Shown here: piece by piece, positions 16,243 to 25,036 of the stretch
Position numbering within the stretch: position 1 is the stretch's first letter
Layout: each line of letters begins with the position of its first letter
Assembly (NCBI RefSeq): GCF_000384315.1
Contig: NZ_ARVW01000001.1
Location: 6,448,157 to 6,512,156 of the forward strand
DNA: 64,000 bases
Direction of reading: 5' to 3'
From: Amycolatopsis nigrescens CSC17Ta-90
Lineage (GTDB): Bacteria; Actinomycetota; Actinomycetes; Mycobacteriales; Pseudonocardiaceae
Notes under the pieces: model-generated
What the model saw: the letters and a program-made list of their open reading frames with translations, nothing else
What the model was told of the DNA's origin: nothing
The model's database searches: none
Position numbers and translations under genes: made by a program

Positions 16243-17640
16243 TCAGTCGTCGAGTTCGGCGGGGAAGCGGCCCTGTTCGATGGCGGTGACCAGTGCCGCG
16301 TGGTCGGCTTCGGTCTGGTCGGCGTAGCGGACCGCGAACCGGCCGATCGCCTCGTCCAGGTCTTCGTCCTCGGCGAAGTAGCCGGCCAGCAGCCGTGGAT
16401 GGATCGAGCGGGCGTGCGCCCTGGCCAGCAGCGCACCGGCCAGCCTGCCGTAGTCGTCGAGGTGGTTGCCGCGCAGCTCGGTCGGGTCGATGTCGCCCTT
16501 GAGGTTGCGGAACTGCCGCACGATGAACCCGCGGCCGCCGATCGTGGTCCAGCCGAGCAGGATGTCCGTCTCGGCCTGCACCAGCCGCGCTCCGCGCACG
16601 ATCCGCTCGCCCTGGTGCTCTGCCGGCGGCAGGTCCAGGTACCCGGCCAGCGCCGACGGCCGCGCTTCCTTCACCTGGAGCACCAGGTCTTCGTCCTCGT
16701 TGCCGTGCAGCAGCGCGACGTAGCTGCGCAGCCCGACACTGCCGGTGCCGACCACCCGGAAGGCCACATCGGACATCCGGTACCGCGCGATCAGGTTGCG
16801 CCGCGACTCCCGAAGTGTGTCCACATAGGATCGAAGTCCTTCGTGCACCGCGTCCACGGTCGCGTCGTCCACATGGGTGAGCACCGGCGGGTCCTCGACG
16901 AACCGGTGCCGCCGGGTACCCGTCTCGTGGTCGTCGAGGTGCCTTGTCCACTTGGCGGTCACCTTGGCGCTGGTATTCTTGCGCGCCTTGTCGGCGGCCT
17001 CCTCGAAATCGTCGATCAGGTCGTGCGCCTTGGCCTTGCTCAGCACCGAGGAGTCCGGCAGCGCGTTCCACGACCGCAGGAACGGCAGCTCGGCCAGCCC
17101 GCGCATGGTCCGCCGGTAGGACTTGACCGCGTCCTCGGCGGACTCCAGGCAGTCCGATTCGGACACTCCGCCCTCGCGCCCGGCCAGCACCAGGCTCGCG
17201 GACAGCCGTTTCAGGTCCCATTCCCACGGCCCCGGCACGGTCTCGTCGAAGTCGTTGATGTCCATCACGATGTTGCCTTCGGGGGTGCCGTACAGCCCGA
17301 AGTTGGCCGCGTGCGCGTCCCCGCAGAGCTGGGCGTCGAGCCCGCTCACCGGCGCGTCCGCGAGATCGGCCGCCATCAGCCCGGCGGCGCCGCGGAAGAA
17401 GGCGAACGGCGAGGACGCCATCCGCCCGATCCGCAGCGGGATCAGGTTCTCCAGCCTGCCCTCGTTGCTGCTTTCCACGAAGTCCAGCGCGTCCGGTCGC
17501 CGCGCCCCAGCCGCCTCGTGGTCGTGCGAGGCGGGCGGGGCGGACTCCCGCATCGCCTTCCCCCTGGCGTACAGCTCGTCCGGGTCGGCCGTGCCGTGCC
17601 GGCCATCGACCAAAGGCCGTTCAGCGCCTGCGCCCATCAT
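16243..17640 (-). CDS. DUF2252 family protein
   Basis: A 465-residue protein of the DUF2252 family, which is distantly related to aminoglycoside phosphotransferase/kinase folds. Diagnostic blocks are RMASSPFAFFRGAA, QLCGDAHAANFG (the HGD-like loop), DINDFDET and KRLSASLVLAGRE. Function is unknown. GGAGGGAGTC precedes the ATG at 17640, which was taken as start; an upstream start at 17673 lacks such a site. The gene is single, facing the oxidase gene across the 16146-16194 hairpin. Confidence 0.85.
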   Translation of the reverse strand: MMGAGAERPLVDGRHGTADPDELYARGKAMRESAPPASHDHEAAGARRPDALDFVESSNEGRLENLIPLRIGRMASSPFAFFRGAAGLMAADLADAPVSGLDAQLCGDAHAANFGLYGTPEGNIVMDINDFDETVPGPWEWDLKRLSASLVLAGREGGVSESDCLESAEDAVKSYRRTMRGLAELPFLRSWNALPDSSVLSKAKAHDLIDDFEEAADKARKNTSAKVTAKWTRHLDDHETGTRRHRFVEDPPVLTHVDDATVDAVHEGLRSYVDTLRESRRNLIARYRMSDVAFRVVGTGSVGLRSYVALLHGNEDEDLVLQVKEARPSALAGYLDLPPAEHQGERIVRGARLVQAETDILLGWTTIGGRGFIVRQFRNLKGDIDPTELRGNHLDDYGRLAGALLARAHARSIHPRLLAGYFAEDEDLDEAIGRFAVRYADQTEADHAALVTAIEQGRFPAELDD

Positions 17641-17717
17641 GACTCCCTCCGCGTTCCCCCGATGATCGCGCAACGCACGGGAGGCGGCGAAAGTTCACCA
17701 GACGTCGGATCAACCGA

Positions 17718-18944
17718 TCACAGCCGGACGACCTCCGCGATGGCGTCCAGGCCGCGGTCGAGGTCCTCCTGGTCGATCACCAGCGGGGGCGCGATCCGCA
17801 GCGTGTTGTCGTGCGTCTCCTTGCAGAGCACCCCGCGCCGCGCCAGCCCCTCGGACGCCTGCCGCCCGGTCGGCCCGCCGGGCGCGATGTCCACGCCGGC
17901 CCAGAGGCCGCGCCCGCGGACCTCCGCGAGCCCGTGCCCGACCAGCTCGCCCAGCCGGTCGTGCAGGTGCGCGCCGAGCGCGGCCGAGCGCTGCTGGAAC
18001 TCGCCGGTGCCGAGCAGCCGGAGCACCGCACGGCCGATCGCGCAGGCCAGCGGGTTGCCGCCGAAGGTGGAGCCGTGCTCGCCAGGACGCAGCACGCCGA
18101 GCACGTCCCCGCGGCCGACCAGCGCGGACAGCGGCATGATCCCGCCGCCGAGCGCCTTGCCCAGGGTGTACAGGTCCGCGCGCACCCGCTCGTGGTCCAG
18201 CGCGAGCACGGTGCCGGTCCTGGCAAGCCCGGACTGGATCTCGTCCGCGATCAGCAGGGCACCGGCCTCGTCGCAGAACCGGCGGGCGTCCGCGAAGTAG
18301 CCGTCCGGCGGCACGATCACGCCGGCCTCGCCCTGGATCGGCTCCAGCAGCACGGCCGCGGTCCGCTCGGTGATGGCGTCGCGCAGCGCGTCGGAGTCGC
18401 CGTACTTCACGGTGACGAAACCGGGGGTGAACGGGCCGAAGTCGGCGCGGGCCGTCTCGTCGTTCGAGAAGGACACGATGGTGGTGGTCCGGCCGTGGAA
18501 GTTCGACCCGGCGACCACGATCTCGGCCATCCCGTCCGGCACGCCCTTCACCTGGTAGGCCCACTTGCGGGCGACCTTCACCGCGGACTCCACGGCCTCC
18601 GCGCCGGAGTTCATCGGCAGCACCATCTCGGTGCCGGTCAGCTCGGCGAGCTCCTGGCAGAACAGGCCGAGCTGGTCGTGGTGGAAGGCCCGCGACGTCA
18701 GCGTCACCCGGCCGAGCTGCTCCTGCGCGGCGGCGATCAGCTCGGGGTGGCGGTGCCCGAAGTTCAGCGCGGAGTAGCCGGAGAGGAAGTCCAGGTAGCG
18801 CTTGCCCTCCACATCGGTCACGAAGGCGCCCTCGGCCTCGGCGACCACCACTGGCAACGGGTGGTAGTTGTGCGTGCTCCAGCGGTCGTCGAGTGCGATG
18901 AACTCGGCGGCGGACGCGATGGTGTCACGGGCGAAGGTCGTCAT
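17718..18944 (-). CDS. rocD: ornithine aminotransferase
   Basis: A 408-residue class III PLP aminotransferase. The ornithine aminotransferase hallmarks are present: MNSGAEAVESAVK, NFHGRTTTIVSFS, LIADEIQSGLARTG (Asp234) and the PLP lysine K263 in TLGKALGGG. It converts ornithine plus 2-oxoglutarate to glutamate semialdehyde and glutamate, linking arginine breakdown to proline. No other arginine catabolic genes flank it. The divergent neighbour, a PPK2 gene, starts 181 bp away. The intergenic region shows no clear operator. Ornithine use may compete with, or feed, polyamine and siderophore pathways elsewhere. Confidence 0.92.
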   Translation of the reverse strand: MTTFARDTIASAAEFIALDDRWSTHNYHPLPVVVAEAEGAFVTDVEGKRYLDFLSGYSALNFGHRHPELIAAAQEQLGRVTLTSRAFHHDQLGLFCQELAELTGTEMVLPMNSGAEAVESAVKVARKWAYQVKGVPDGMAEIVVAGSNFHGRTTTIVSFSNDETARADFGPFTPGFVTVKYGDSDALRDAITERTAAVLLEPIQGEAGVIVPPDGYFADARRFCDEAGALLIADEIQSGLARTGTVLALDHERVRADLYTLGKALGGGIMPLSALVGRGDVLGVLRPGEHGSTFGGNPLACAIGRAVLRLLGTGEFQQRSAALGAHLHDRLGELVGHGLAEVRGRGLWAGVDIAPGGPTGRQASEGLARRGVLCKETHDNTLRIAPPLVIDQEDLDRGLDAIAEVVRL

Positions 18945-19125
18945 GCGTTCAGGTTAGATCCTGCGGGTGCGGCACTTCATCCGGAAAACGTTGCTTGTGA
19001 GCAGTGTTCATTGCGGGTTTCGTTGATCAGACCCGCTGAACGTTGCGTAACCTGATCCGGCGAAGACGAGGGTGACACCGCCGGCATGACGGGCCGGTCC
19101 TCGCCGCCGGAGCTATGGTCGCCTG

Positions 19126-19986
19126 ATGAAATCGCGTGATCATTCCCGGACCCCGGTGCGTGACGCGCTGCGGGTGGCCAAGGGTGCCGCGCTGCCGGAT
19201 CCGGCGGCGTCCCCGGTCGGGCCCGGCAAGAAGGCCAAGGCGCTCGGTGAGCTCGCCGCGATCAGGGCGCGGCTGGAGGAGCTCCAGGAGGCGCTCTACG
19301 CGGAAGGGGTCGGCGGCGGGCGGCGGAGCGTGCTGCTGGTGCTCCAGGGAATGGACACCTCCGGCAAGGGCGGCACCGTCCGGCACGTGCTCGGCCTGGT
19401 CAACCCGATGGGCGTGCACTACGCCGGGTTCAAGAAGCCGACCACGGCCGAGCGGCGGCACCACTTCCTGTGGCGGGTCCGCAAGCAGCTGCCGTCACCG
19501 GGGCAGATCGGCGCCTTCGACCGCTCGCACTACGAGGACATCCTGGTGCCCAGGGTGCAGCGGCTGCTGCCGGCGACCGAGTGGCGGGCGCGGTACGCCG
19601 AGGTCAACGCCTTCGAGTCCGAGCTGGTCAAGGCCGGTACCGCGGTGGTGAAGGTGTTCCTGCACATCTCGCCGGAGGAGCAGCTCAAGCGCCTGCGGGC
19701 GAGGCTGGAGAACCCGGCGAAGTGGTGGAAGTACAGCCCCGACGACCTCGACGCGCGAGCGCACTGGGACGGCTACCAGCGCGCCTACGCCGAGGTGCTG
19801 CGCCGGACGTCGACCGCGCACGCGCCCTGGTTCGTGGTGCCGGCGGACCGGAAGTGGTACCGGAACTGGGCGGTCGCCCGGCTGCTCACCGAGACGCTGA
19901 CCGAGCTGGGCCCCCGGTTCCCCGAGCCCGCCTTCGACGTGGCGGACGAGCTGGCGAAACTGGATGCTGTTGGCGCGCGGACGTGA
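19126..19986 (+). CDS. polyphosphate kinase 2 family protein
   Basis: A 286-residue PPK2-family protein. The Walker A-like motif GMDTSGKGGT is at residues 75-84, with D77 and K81; the second motif is FDRSHYEDILV. The family transfers phosphate from polyphosphate to nucleoside mono- or diphosphates. The single-domain size fits the polyphosphate:nucleotide phosphotransferase class; whether AMP, ADP or GDP is preferred cannot be told. The ATG at 19126 lacks a strong ribosome site but is the only one that keeps the usual N-terminal helix. The S9 peptidase gene follows within 21 nt on the same strand. Confidence 0.9.
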   Translation: MKSRDHSRTPVRDALRVAKGAALPDPAASPVGPGKKAKALGELAAIRARLEELQEALYAEGVGGGRRSVLLVLQGMDTSGKGGTVRHVLGLVNPMGVHYAGFKKPTTAERRHHFLWRVRKQLPSPGQIGAFDRSHYEDILVPRVQRLLPATEWRARYAEVNAFESELVKAGTAVVKVFLHISPEEQLKRLRARLENPAKWWKYSPDDLDARAHWDGYQRAYAEVLRRTSTAHAPWFVVPADRKWYRNWAVARLLTETLTELGPRFPEPAFDVADELAKLDAVGART

Positions 19987-20007
19987 TCGTCTGAAAGAGT
20001 GCGAGGC

Positions 20008-22080
20008 GTGACCGAAGCTCTTTCCTTCCTGCGCAAACAGGCCCGTACTCAGCGTTTCACCTTGGGTGCGCCCAAGGAGTTCCGGGTCTCCCCGGACGGC
20101 GGGCGGCTGCTGTTCCTGCGGGCCGAGTCGGGGGTGGACCGGCGCAACAGCCTGTGGACGCTGGACCTCGAAACGGGCGCCGAGTCCAAGGTGGTGGACG
20201 CCGCCGAGCTGCTGCCCGGCGAGGAGGACCTGCCGCCGCAGGAGCGGGCCAGGCGCGAGCGCAGCCGTGAGACCTCCGGCGGCGTGGTCGGTTACGCGGT
20301 CGACACCGCGTTCCGGCTGGCCGCCTTCTCCTTGTCCGGCAAGCTTTACACCGTCGACCTGGCGACAGGGGAGACGGCCGCGCTGGTGGACGGCTCGGTG
20401 GTCGACCCGCGGCCGAACCCGCCCGGCACGCACGTGGCCTACGTCCGCGACGGGGCACTGCGGGTGGTCGAACTCGCCGGCGGCGAGGACCGGGTGCTGG
20501 CCGAGGAAGCGGGCGAGCAGGTCACCTGGGGGCTGGCGGAGTTCATCGCGGCCGAGGAGATGAGCCGCACCCGCGGCTACTGGTGGTCCCCGGACGGGCG
20601 CACGGTGCTGGCCGAGCGTGCCGACGCGAGCGCGGTGCCCCGGTGGAACATCGCCGACCCGGCGAATCCGGCCACGCCGGTGAACACGGTGGCGTACCCG
20701 GCCGCGGGCAGCACGAACGCGACCGTCTCGCTGTCCTTCCTCGGCCTGGACGGCTCACGGGTGGACGTCCAGCGTGGCGACTGGGAGTACCTGGCCGCGG
20801 TGCACTGGTCGGCGGCCGGCGACCCGCTGCTGGCGGTGCAGCCGCGGGACCAGCGCCGGCTGGAGATCCACCGGGTGGACCCGGCCGACGGCAGCACCAC
20901 CTTGCTGCACACCGAAACCGACCCGGACTGGGTCGAGATCGTGACCGGGGTGCCCGCCTGGGACGCCGCGGGCAGGCTGATCCGGGTCGGTGTCGCCGAC
21001 GGGGCCTACCGGCTGTTCGTGGACGGTGAGCCGGTGACCGGCCCGGAGCTGCAGGTGCGGTCCGTGCTGCACGTCGGGCACGAGGTGCTGTTCAGCGCGT
21101 CGGCGGAGGACCCGACGCAGATCCACGTCTACCGCACCGCGGACGGCACGGTCCAGCGTCTGTCCACTTCGGACGGTGTGCACGTCGGTTCCGGGACGGC
21201 GGCGGTGACCGTGCTGTCCTCGTGGAGCCTGGCGCACAGCGGGCCGGAGGTCGCCGTGCTGCGGGAGGGCAACGCGGTGGCCAAGATCGGCTCGTACCCC
21301 GTGGACCCCGGGGTGGTGCCGGAACCGGCTTGGCTGACCGTGGGCGAGCGCGGGCTGCGGGCCGCCCTGCTGCTGCCGACCGGCTATCGGCCGGGTGCCG
21401 AGAAGCTGCCGGTACTGCTGGACCCGTACGGCGGCCCGCACGCGCAACGCGTGCTGCAGACCCGCAACGCCTTCCTGACCTCGCAGTGGCTGGCCGACCA
21501 GGGTTTCGCGGTGCTGGTCGCGGACGGCCGCGGCACGCCGGGGCGCGGCCCGGCGTGGGAGCGGGAGGTGGCCGGCAGGCTGGCCGAGGTCACCCTGGCC
21601 GATCAGGTGGACGCGCTGCACGCGGTGGCCGCCGAGCACCCGGAGCTGGATCTGGACCGGGTGGCGATCCGCGGCTGGTCCTACGGCGGCTACCTGTCCG
21701 CGCTGGCGGTACTGCGGCGCCCGGATGTGTTCCACGCCGGGGTGGCTGGCGCGCCGGTCACCGACTGGTCGTTGTACGACACGCACTACACCGAGCGTTA
21801 TCTGGGCACCCCGGAGCGGGACCCGGAGACCTACCGGCGGAACTCCCTGATCGCCGACGCCGGCGAGCTGCGCCGGGCGCTGCTGATCGTGCACGGGCTG
21901 GCCGACGACAACGTGTTCGTCGCACATGCCCTGCGGCTGTCCTCGGCGCTGCTCGCCAAGGGCAGGGCGCACACCTTCCTGCCGCTTGCCGGTGCGACGC
22001 ATATGACGCCGCAGGCGGAAGAGGTCGCGGAGAACCTGATGCGAACCCAGGTGGAATGGATCAAACGGGAACTCGGGTGA
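20008..22080 (+). CDS. S9 family prolyl oligopeptidase (DPP-IV-like)
   Basis: A 690-residue cytosolic serine peptidase. Residues about 40-440 form the beta-propeller domain, and the C-terminal alpha/beta hydrolase domain bears the catalytic Ser in GWSYGGYLS, the Asp in GLADDNV and the His in GATHMTP. The propeller segment VTWGLAEFIAAEEMSRTRGYWWSPDG contains the Glu-Glu pair that binds the substrate N-terminus in DPP-IV, so an exopeptidase removing Xaa-Pro dipeptides is likely. GTG at 20008 was preferred to GTG at 19999 because AAAGAG lies at a suitable distance. It has no signal peptide. A GTCCACTTCGGAC repeat variant is at 21162-21174. Confidence 0.9.
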   Translation: MTEALSFLRKQARTQRFTLGAPKEFRVSPDGGRLLFLRAESGVDRRNSLWTLDLETGAESKVVDAAELLPGEEDLPPQERARRERSRETSGGVVGYAVDTAFRLAAFSLSGKLYTVDLATGETAALVDGSVVDPRPNPPGTHVAYVRDGALRVVELAGGEDRVLAEEAGEQVTWGLAEFIAAEEMSRTRGYWWSPDGRTVLAERADASAVPRWNIADPANPATPVNTVAYPAAGSTNATVSLSFLGLDGSRVDVQRGDWEYLAAVHWSAAGDPLLAVQPRDQRRLEIHRVDPADGSTTLLHTETDPDWVEIVTGVPAWDAAGRLIRVGVADGAYRLFVDGEPVTGPELQVRSVLHVGHEVLFSASAEDPTQIHVYRTADGTVQRLSTSDGVHVGSGTAAVTVLSSWSLAHSGPEVAVLREGNAVAKIGSYPVDPGVVPEPAWLTVGERGLRAALLLPTGYRPGAEKLPVLLDPYGGPHAQRVLQTRNAFLTSQWLADQGFAVLVADGRGTPGRGPAWEREVAGRLAEVTLADQVDALHAVAAEHPELDLDRVAIRGWSYGGYLSALAVLRRPDVFHAGVAGAPVTDWSLYDTHYTERYLGTPERDPETYRRNSLIADAGELRRALLIVHGLADDNVFVAHALRLSSALLAKGRAHTFLPLAGATHMTPQAEEVAENLMRTQVEWIKRELG

Positions 22081-22091
22081 AGGAGACTGCC

Positions 22092-23042
22092 ATGAAGCGC
22101 TGGGGAATCACGATTCCGCTCACCGGGGTGCCGCTGGCCGCGCATCGGGAGCTGGTGGAGGAGCTGCCGGACCTCGGCTACACCGACGCCTGGTCGGCGG
22201 AGACGGCCGGCACGGATGCCTTCGCGCCGCTGCTGCTCGCGTCGCAGTGGGCCCCGCAGCTCCGGCTGGGGACCGCGATCGTGCCGGTGTACACCCGAGG
22301 GCCGGGGCTGCTCGCGATGAGCGCAGCAACGCTGGCCGAGCTGGCGCCGGGCCGGTTCGTGCTCGGCATCGGCACGTCCTCGCCGGTGATCGTGCAGAAC
22401 TGGAACGCGACCGAGTTCACCGAGCCGTTCGCCCGGTCCAGGGACACCCTGCGGTTCCTGCGTGCCGCGCTGGCCGGGGAGAAGGTGACCGAGGACTACC
22501 AGACGTTCTCGGTGCGCAAGTTCCGGCTGGAGCGCACCCCGGACCCGGCCCCGTCGATCATGCTGGCCGCGCTGCGGCCGGGCATGCTCAAGCTGGCCGC
22601 GAACGAAGCCGACGGCGCCATCACGAACTGGCTCGCCCCTGGCGACGTGCCGAAGATCCGCGCGGAGATCGGCCCGGACGTGGAGCTGGCAGCCAGGATT
22701 TTCGTCTGCCCCACCGAAGACGCCGCCGCGGCGCGGGGTCTCGGCCGGATGCTGATCAGCAGCTACCTGACCGTGCCGGTGTACGCCGCGTTCCACGACT
22801 GGCTCGGCCGCAAGGAACTGCTGGCCCCGATGCACGAAGCATGGGCAGCGGGGGAGCGGCAGAAGGCCAACGAGGTGATCCCGGACGAGGTGGTGGACGA
22901 CCTCATCGTGCACGGCAGCATCGACGAGTGCCGGGAAAAAGTGCAGTCCTATGTGGATAATGGACTGGACACCCCGGTGATCGCCCTGCTGCCGACCGGT
23001 ACCGACCCCTTCGACCAGGTTCGCGGCCTCGCCCCGCGCTAG
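22092..23042 (+). CDS. LLM class F420-dependent oxidoreductase
   Basis: A 316-residue luciferase-like TIM-barrel protein. The N-terminal KRWGITIPL strand, the conserved LGYTDAWSAET and LRLGTAIVPVYTRGPGLLAMSAATLAEL, and the GRFVLGIGTSSP segment are typical of the F420-using LLM family. It is probably a hydride-transfer enzyme acting on an unknown carbonyl or alkene substrate. It starts 11 nt after the peptidase stop with AGGAGA upstream, so the two genes form an operon. Neither gene suggests the substrate of the other. Confidence 0.88.
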   Translation: MKRWGITIPLTGVPLAAHRELVEELPDLGYTDAWSAETAGTDAFAPLLLASQWAPQLRLGTAIVPVYTRGPGLLAMSAATLAELAPGRFVLGIGTSSPVIVQNWNATEFTEPFARSRDTLRFLRAALAGEKVTEDYQTFSVRKFRLERTPDPAPSIMLAALRPGMLKLAANEADGAITNWLAPGDVPKIRAEIGPDVELAARIFVCPTEDAAAARGLGRMLISSYLTVPVYAAFHDWLGRKELLAPMHEAWAAGERQKANEVIPDEVVDDLIVHGSIDECREKVQSYVDNGLDTPVIALLPTGTDPFDQVRGLAPR

Positions 23043-23049
23043 TGCTGCC

Positions 23050-23341
23050 TCACCCGGTTCGATTTTGCGGTCCAGGCGTCGACTTCGCGGGCCTTCTTTC
23101 CATGGCCTGCACCGTTTTCGGCAGCCATGCCACCAACGCCTCGGTCAACGCGATCTGCTTATCGGCCATGTTCTCGGTGATCATCAGCCCGAGCGCCAAC
23201 TCCACTGGCACCCCCTCTGTTTCTTGCCTCAACCTCATTTAACTGTGCTATCAACCGGAGTTGCTTTGCCTCCAACCTATTTTTCTGCTCCTGAATAACC
23301 TGAATGTCCTTCAACAACTCGCGACCCTTGTCAGTGTCCAT
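23050..23341 (-). pseudogene. truncated and frameshifted DUF222 (13E12-type HNH) gene remnant
   Basis: Reading leftward from the ATG at 23341, about 40 residues (VIQEQKNRLEAKQLRLIAQL) are followed by a one-base shift, after which the frame continues as VPVELALGLMITENMADKQIALTEALVAWLPKT and stops at 23050. The two parts join into one DUF222-like N-terminal segment if a single G is removed from the five-base G run on the minus strand at 23211-23215. Complete DUF222-HNH proteins are 400 or more residues, so only the first quarter remains and the HNH nuclease is missing. The stretch 23220-23340 is clearly more AT-rich than its neighbours. Confidence 0.65.
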
Positions 23342-23493
23342 ACTCGAATTCTATCGGCGACCCCCGACAAAACCGGTCACCCGAACCCGTCCCGCGGGGA
23401 ACTACCCGACCCCCATTGACGCACACCCCCAGGACATGGTGTGTATGGATGGCTACCCGATGTTCCCAGCCCGCCCCCGGGCCGTATTGTTGC

Positions 23494-23512
23494 TGAGGGT
23501 AGGCATACCTAA
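23494..23512 (+). promoter_or_regulatory. iron box (DmdR/IdeR-type) of the siderophore operon
   Basis: TGAGGGTAGGCATACCTAA matches the 19-bp DtxR/IdeR/DmdR consensus TTAGGTTAGGCTAACCTAA at 15 of 19 positions, with the central AGG...CCT symmetry kept. It runs into the AAGGAG ribosome site (23511-23516) and ends 9 nt before the GTG start. The site predicts repression by an iron-loaded DtxR-family regulator. Confidence 0.75.
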
Positions 23513-23521
23513 GGAGCTTGA

Positions 23522-25036
23522 GTGGGTGAGTCAAGGCCCGAAGTGCCGCTGGCGGGTGGGGAGCACGGTCATCAACGGCTGGCGGAGCTGATTCCGTTGG
23601 CCCTCAACGGTTTGGCCGAGGGTACGGCGGAACGCGGCGGTGCTGCCCCGGCCGGCGGGCCGGCCACGGTCGCCGCGAGCGTGGCCGCCGCGATGACCGA
23701 CGAACTGCCTCCGTTACTGCCGGTTCGGGGAGTTGGCGCGGAACGCGCGCTGGTCGAGCTGAGCAGGTTGCTCGCCGCCGGTTCGGTGGATCCGGCCGAT
23801 CCCTGGTGCGCCGCGCATCTGCACTGCCCGCCGCTGGCGCTGGCGGTGGCCGCGGACGTGGTGGCCAGCGCGCTCAACCCGTCGATGGACTCCTGGGACC
23901 AGGCGCCGGTGGCCAGTGAGCTGGAACGGGAGTTCTGCGGCGCTTTTGCCCGGCTGTGCTACCCGGAGGCGGAGTCGCCGGACGCGGTGGTGACCACCGG
24001 TGGCACCGAATCCAATCTGCTCGGCCTGTTGCTCGCGCGGGAGGCGCATCCGGAACACGTCGTCCGCCCGGTGTGCGGGCGCACCGCGCACCACAGCGTG
24101 GCCAGGGCCGCGTGGCTGCTCGGGCTGCCCGCGCCGCTGGTGGTGGACTGCCCTGGGGACCGGCTGGCGCCGGCTGCGCTGGCGGACGCACTGCGGACGC
24201 TGACCGGGCCTGCCGTGGTGGTGGCGACCGCGGGCACCACGAACACCGGGGAGATCGATCCGCTGCGGGCGGTCGCCGAGGTGTGCCGCGACTTCGGCGC
24301 CCAGCTGCACGTGGACGCCGCGTACGGCGGCATGGCCCTGTGCAGCGACGAGCTCAGCCCGTTGCTCGACGGTCTCGACCTCGCCGACTCGGTGGCGCTG
24401 GACATGCACAAGTTCGGCTGGCAGCCGATCTCGGCCGGCCTGCTGGCCACCGGCGACGCGCGGCGGCTGGGCGCGCTGACCGTGCGCGCCGAGTACCTCA
24501 ACGCCGACGACGACACCGAGGCCGGACTGCCGGATCTGCTCGGCCGTTCCATCCGGACCTCGCGAAGGCCGGACGCCTTCCGGATGGCGGTGACCACACG
24601 AGCGCTCGGCACGGCCGGGATCGGTGAGCTGGTGCTGCGCTGCTGCCGCACGGCCGCCGAGGTCGCGGAGTCCATCGCGGAGCATCCCCGGTTGCGGCTC
24701 TGGGGCCGACCGGCGCTGTCCACGGTGCTGTTCCGGCCGTCGGTCGCGGACCGGCTGTCCGCGCCGATGGCGGACGCGCTGATCGCGCGGGTGCGCCGGA
24801 CGCTGCTGGAGTCCGGCGCCGCGGTGATCGGCAGGGCCACCATGCCGGGCGGACCGGACGACAGGGATGACAGGGATGACACGGACGAGCTTTGGCTCAA
24901 GCTGACCCTGCTCAACCCGAACGCCGGTGCCGCCGACTACACGGGGCTGCTGCGGCTGGTGGCGGAGACCGCCGACGCCGAGCTCGCGGTGCTCTCCTCG
25001 GCCGGCGTGGACCCGGAGAGCGTAGAGGTCCTGTGA
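23522..25036 (+). CDS. PLP-dependent decarboxylase of siderophore biosynthesis (DesA/DABA decarboxylase type)
   Basis: A 504-residue group II PLP decarboxylase. TGGTESN (159-165), HVDAAYGG (263-270) and the PLP lysine K297 in DMHKFGWQP are all present. In hydroxamate siderophore operons such enzymes (DesA type) decarboxylate lysine or ornithine to cadaverine or putrescine; relatives act on 2,4-diaminobutyrate, and the sequence alone does not separate these. The GTG at 23522 is set by AAGGAG five bases upstream. It is the first gene of a four-gene operon with 4-nt overlaps under an iron box. The Met in DMHK, where most relatives have Pro, is a mild deviation. Confidence 0.88.
   Translation: MGESRPEVPLAGGEHGHQRLAELIPLALNGLAEGTAERGGAAPAGGPATVAASVAAAMTDELPPLLPVRGVGAERALVELSRLLAAGSVDPADPWCAAHLHCPPLALAVAADVVASALNPSMDSWDQAPVASELEREFCGAFARLCYPEAESPDAVVTTGGTESNLLGLLLAREAHPEHVVRPVCGRTAHHSVARAAWLLGLPAPLVVDCPGDRLAPAALADALRTLTGPAVVVATAGTTNTGEIDPLRAVAEVCRDFGAQLHVDAAYGGMALCSDELSPLLDGLDLADSVALDMHKFGWQPISAGLLATGDARRLGALTVRAEYLNADDDTEAGLPDLLGRSIRTSRRPDAFRMAVTTRALGTAGIGELVLRCCRTAAEVAESIAEHPRLRLWGRPALSTVLFRPSVADRLSAPMADALIARVRRTLLESGAAVIGRATMPGGPDDRDDRDDTDELWLKLTLLNPNAGAADYTGLLRLVAETADAELAVLSSAGVDPESVEVL

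Noticed and set aside
18945..19125. Possible iron box (CAGGTTAGATCCTG) upstream of rocD
   Set aside because: Only one half-site matches the consensus and the symmetry is lost.
23043..23080. tRNA-like T-arm sequence GGTTCGATTTT
   Set aside because: No acceptor, D or anticodon stem can be paired around it.
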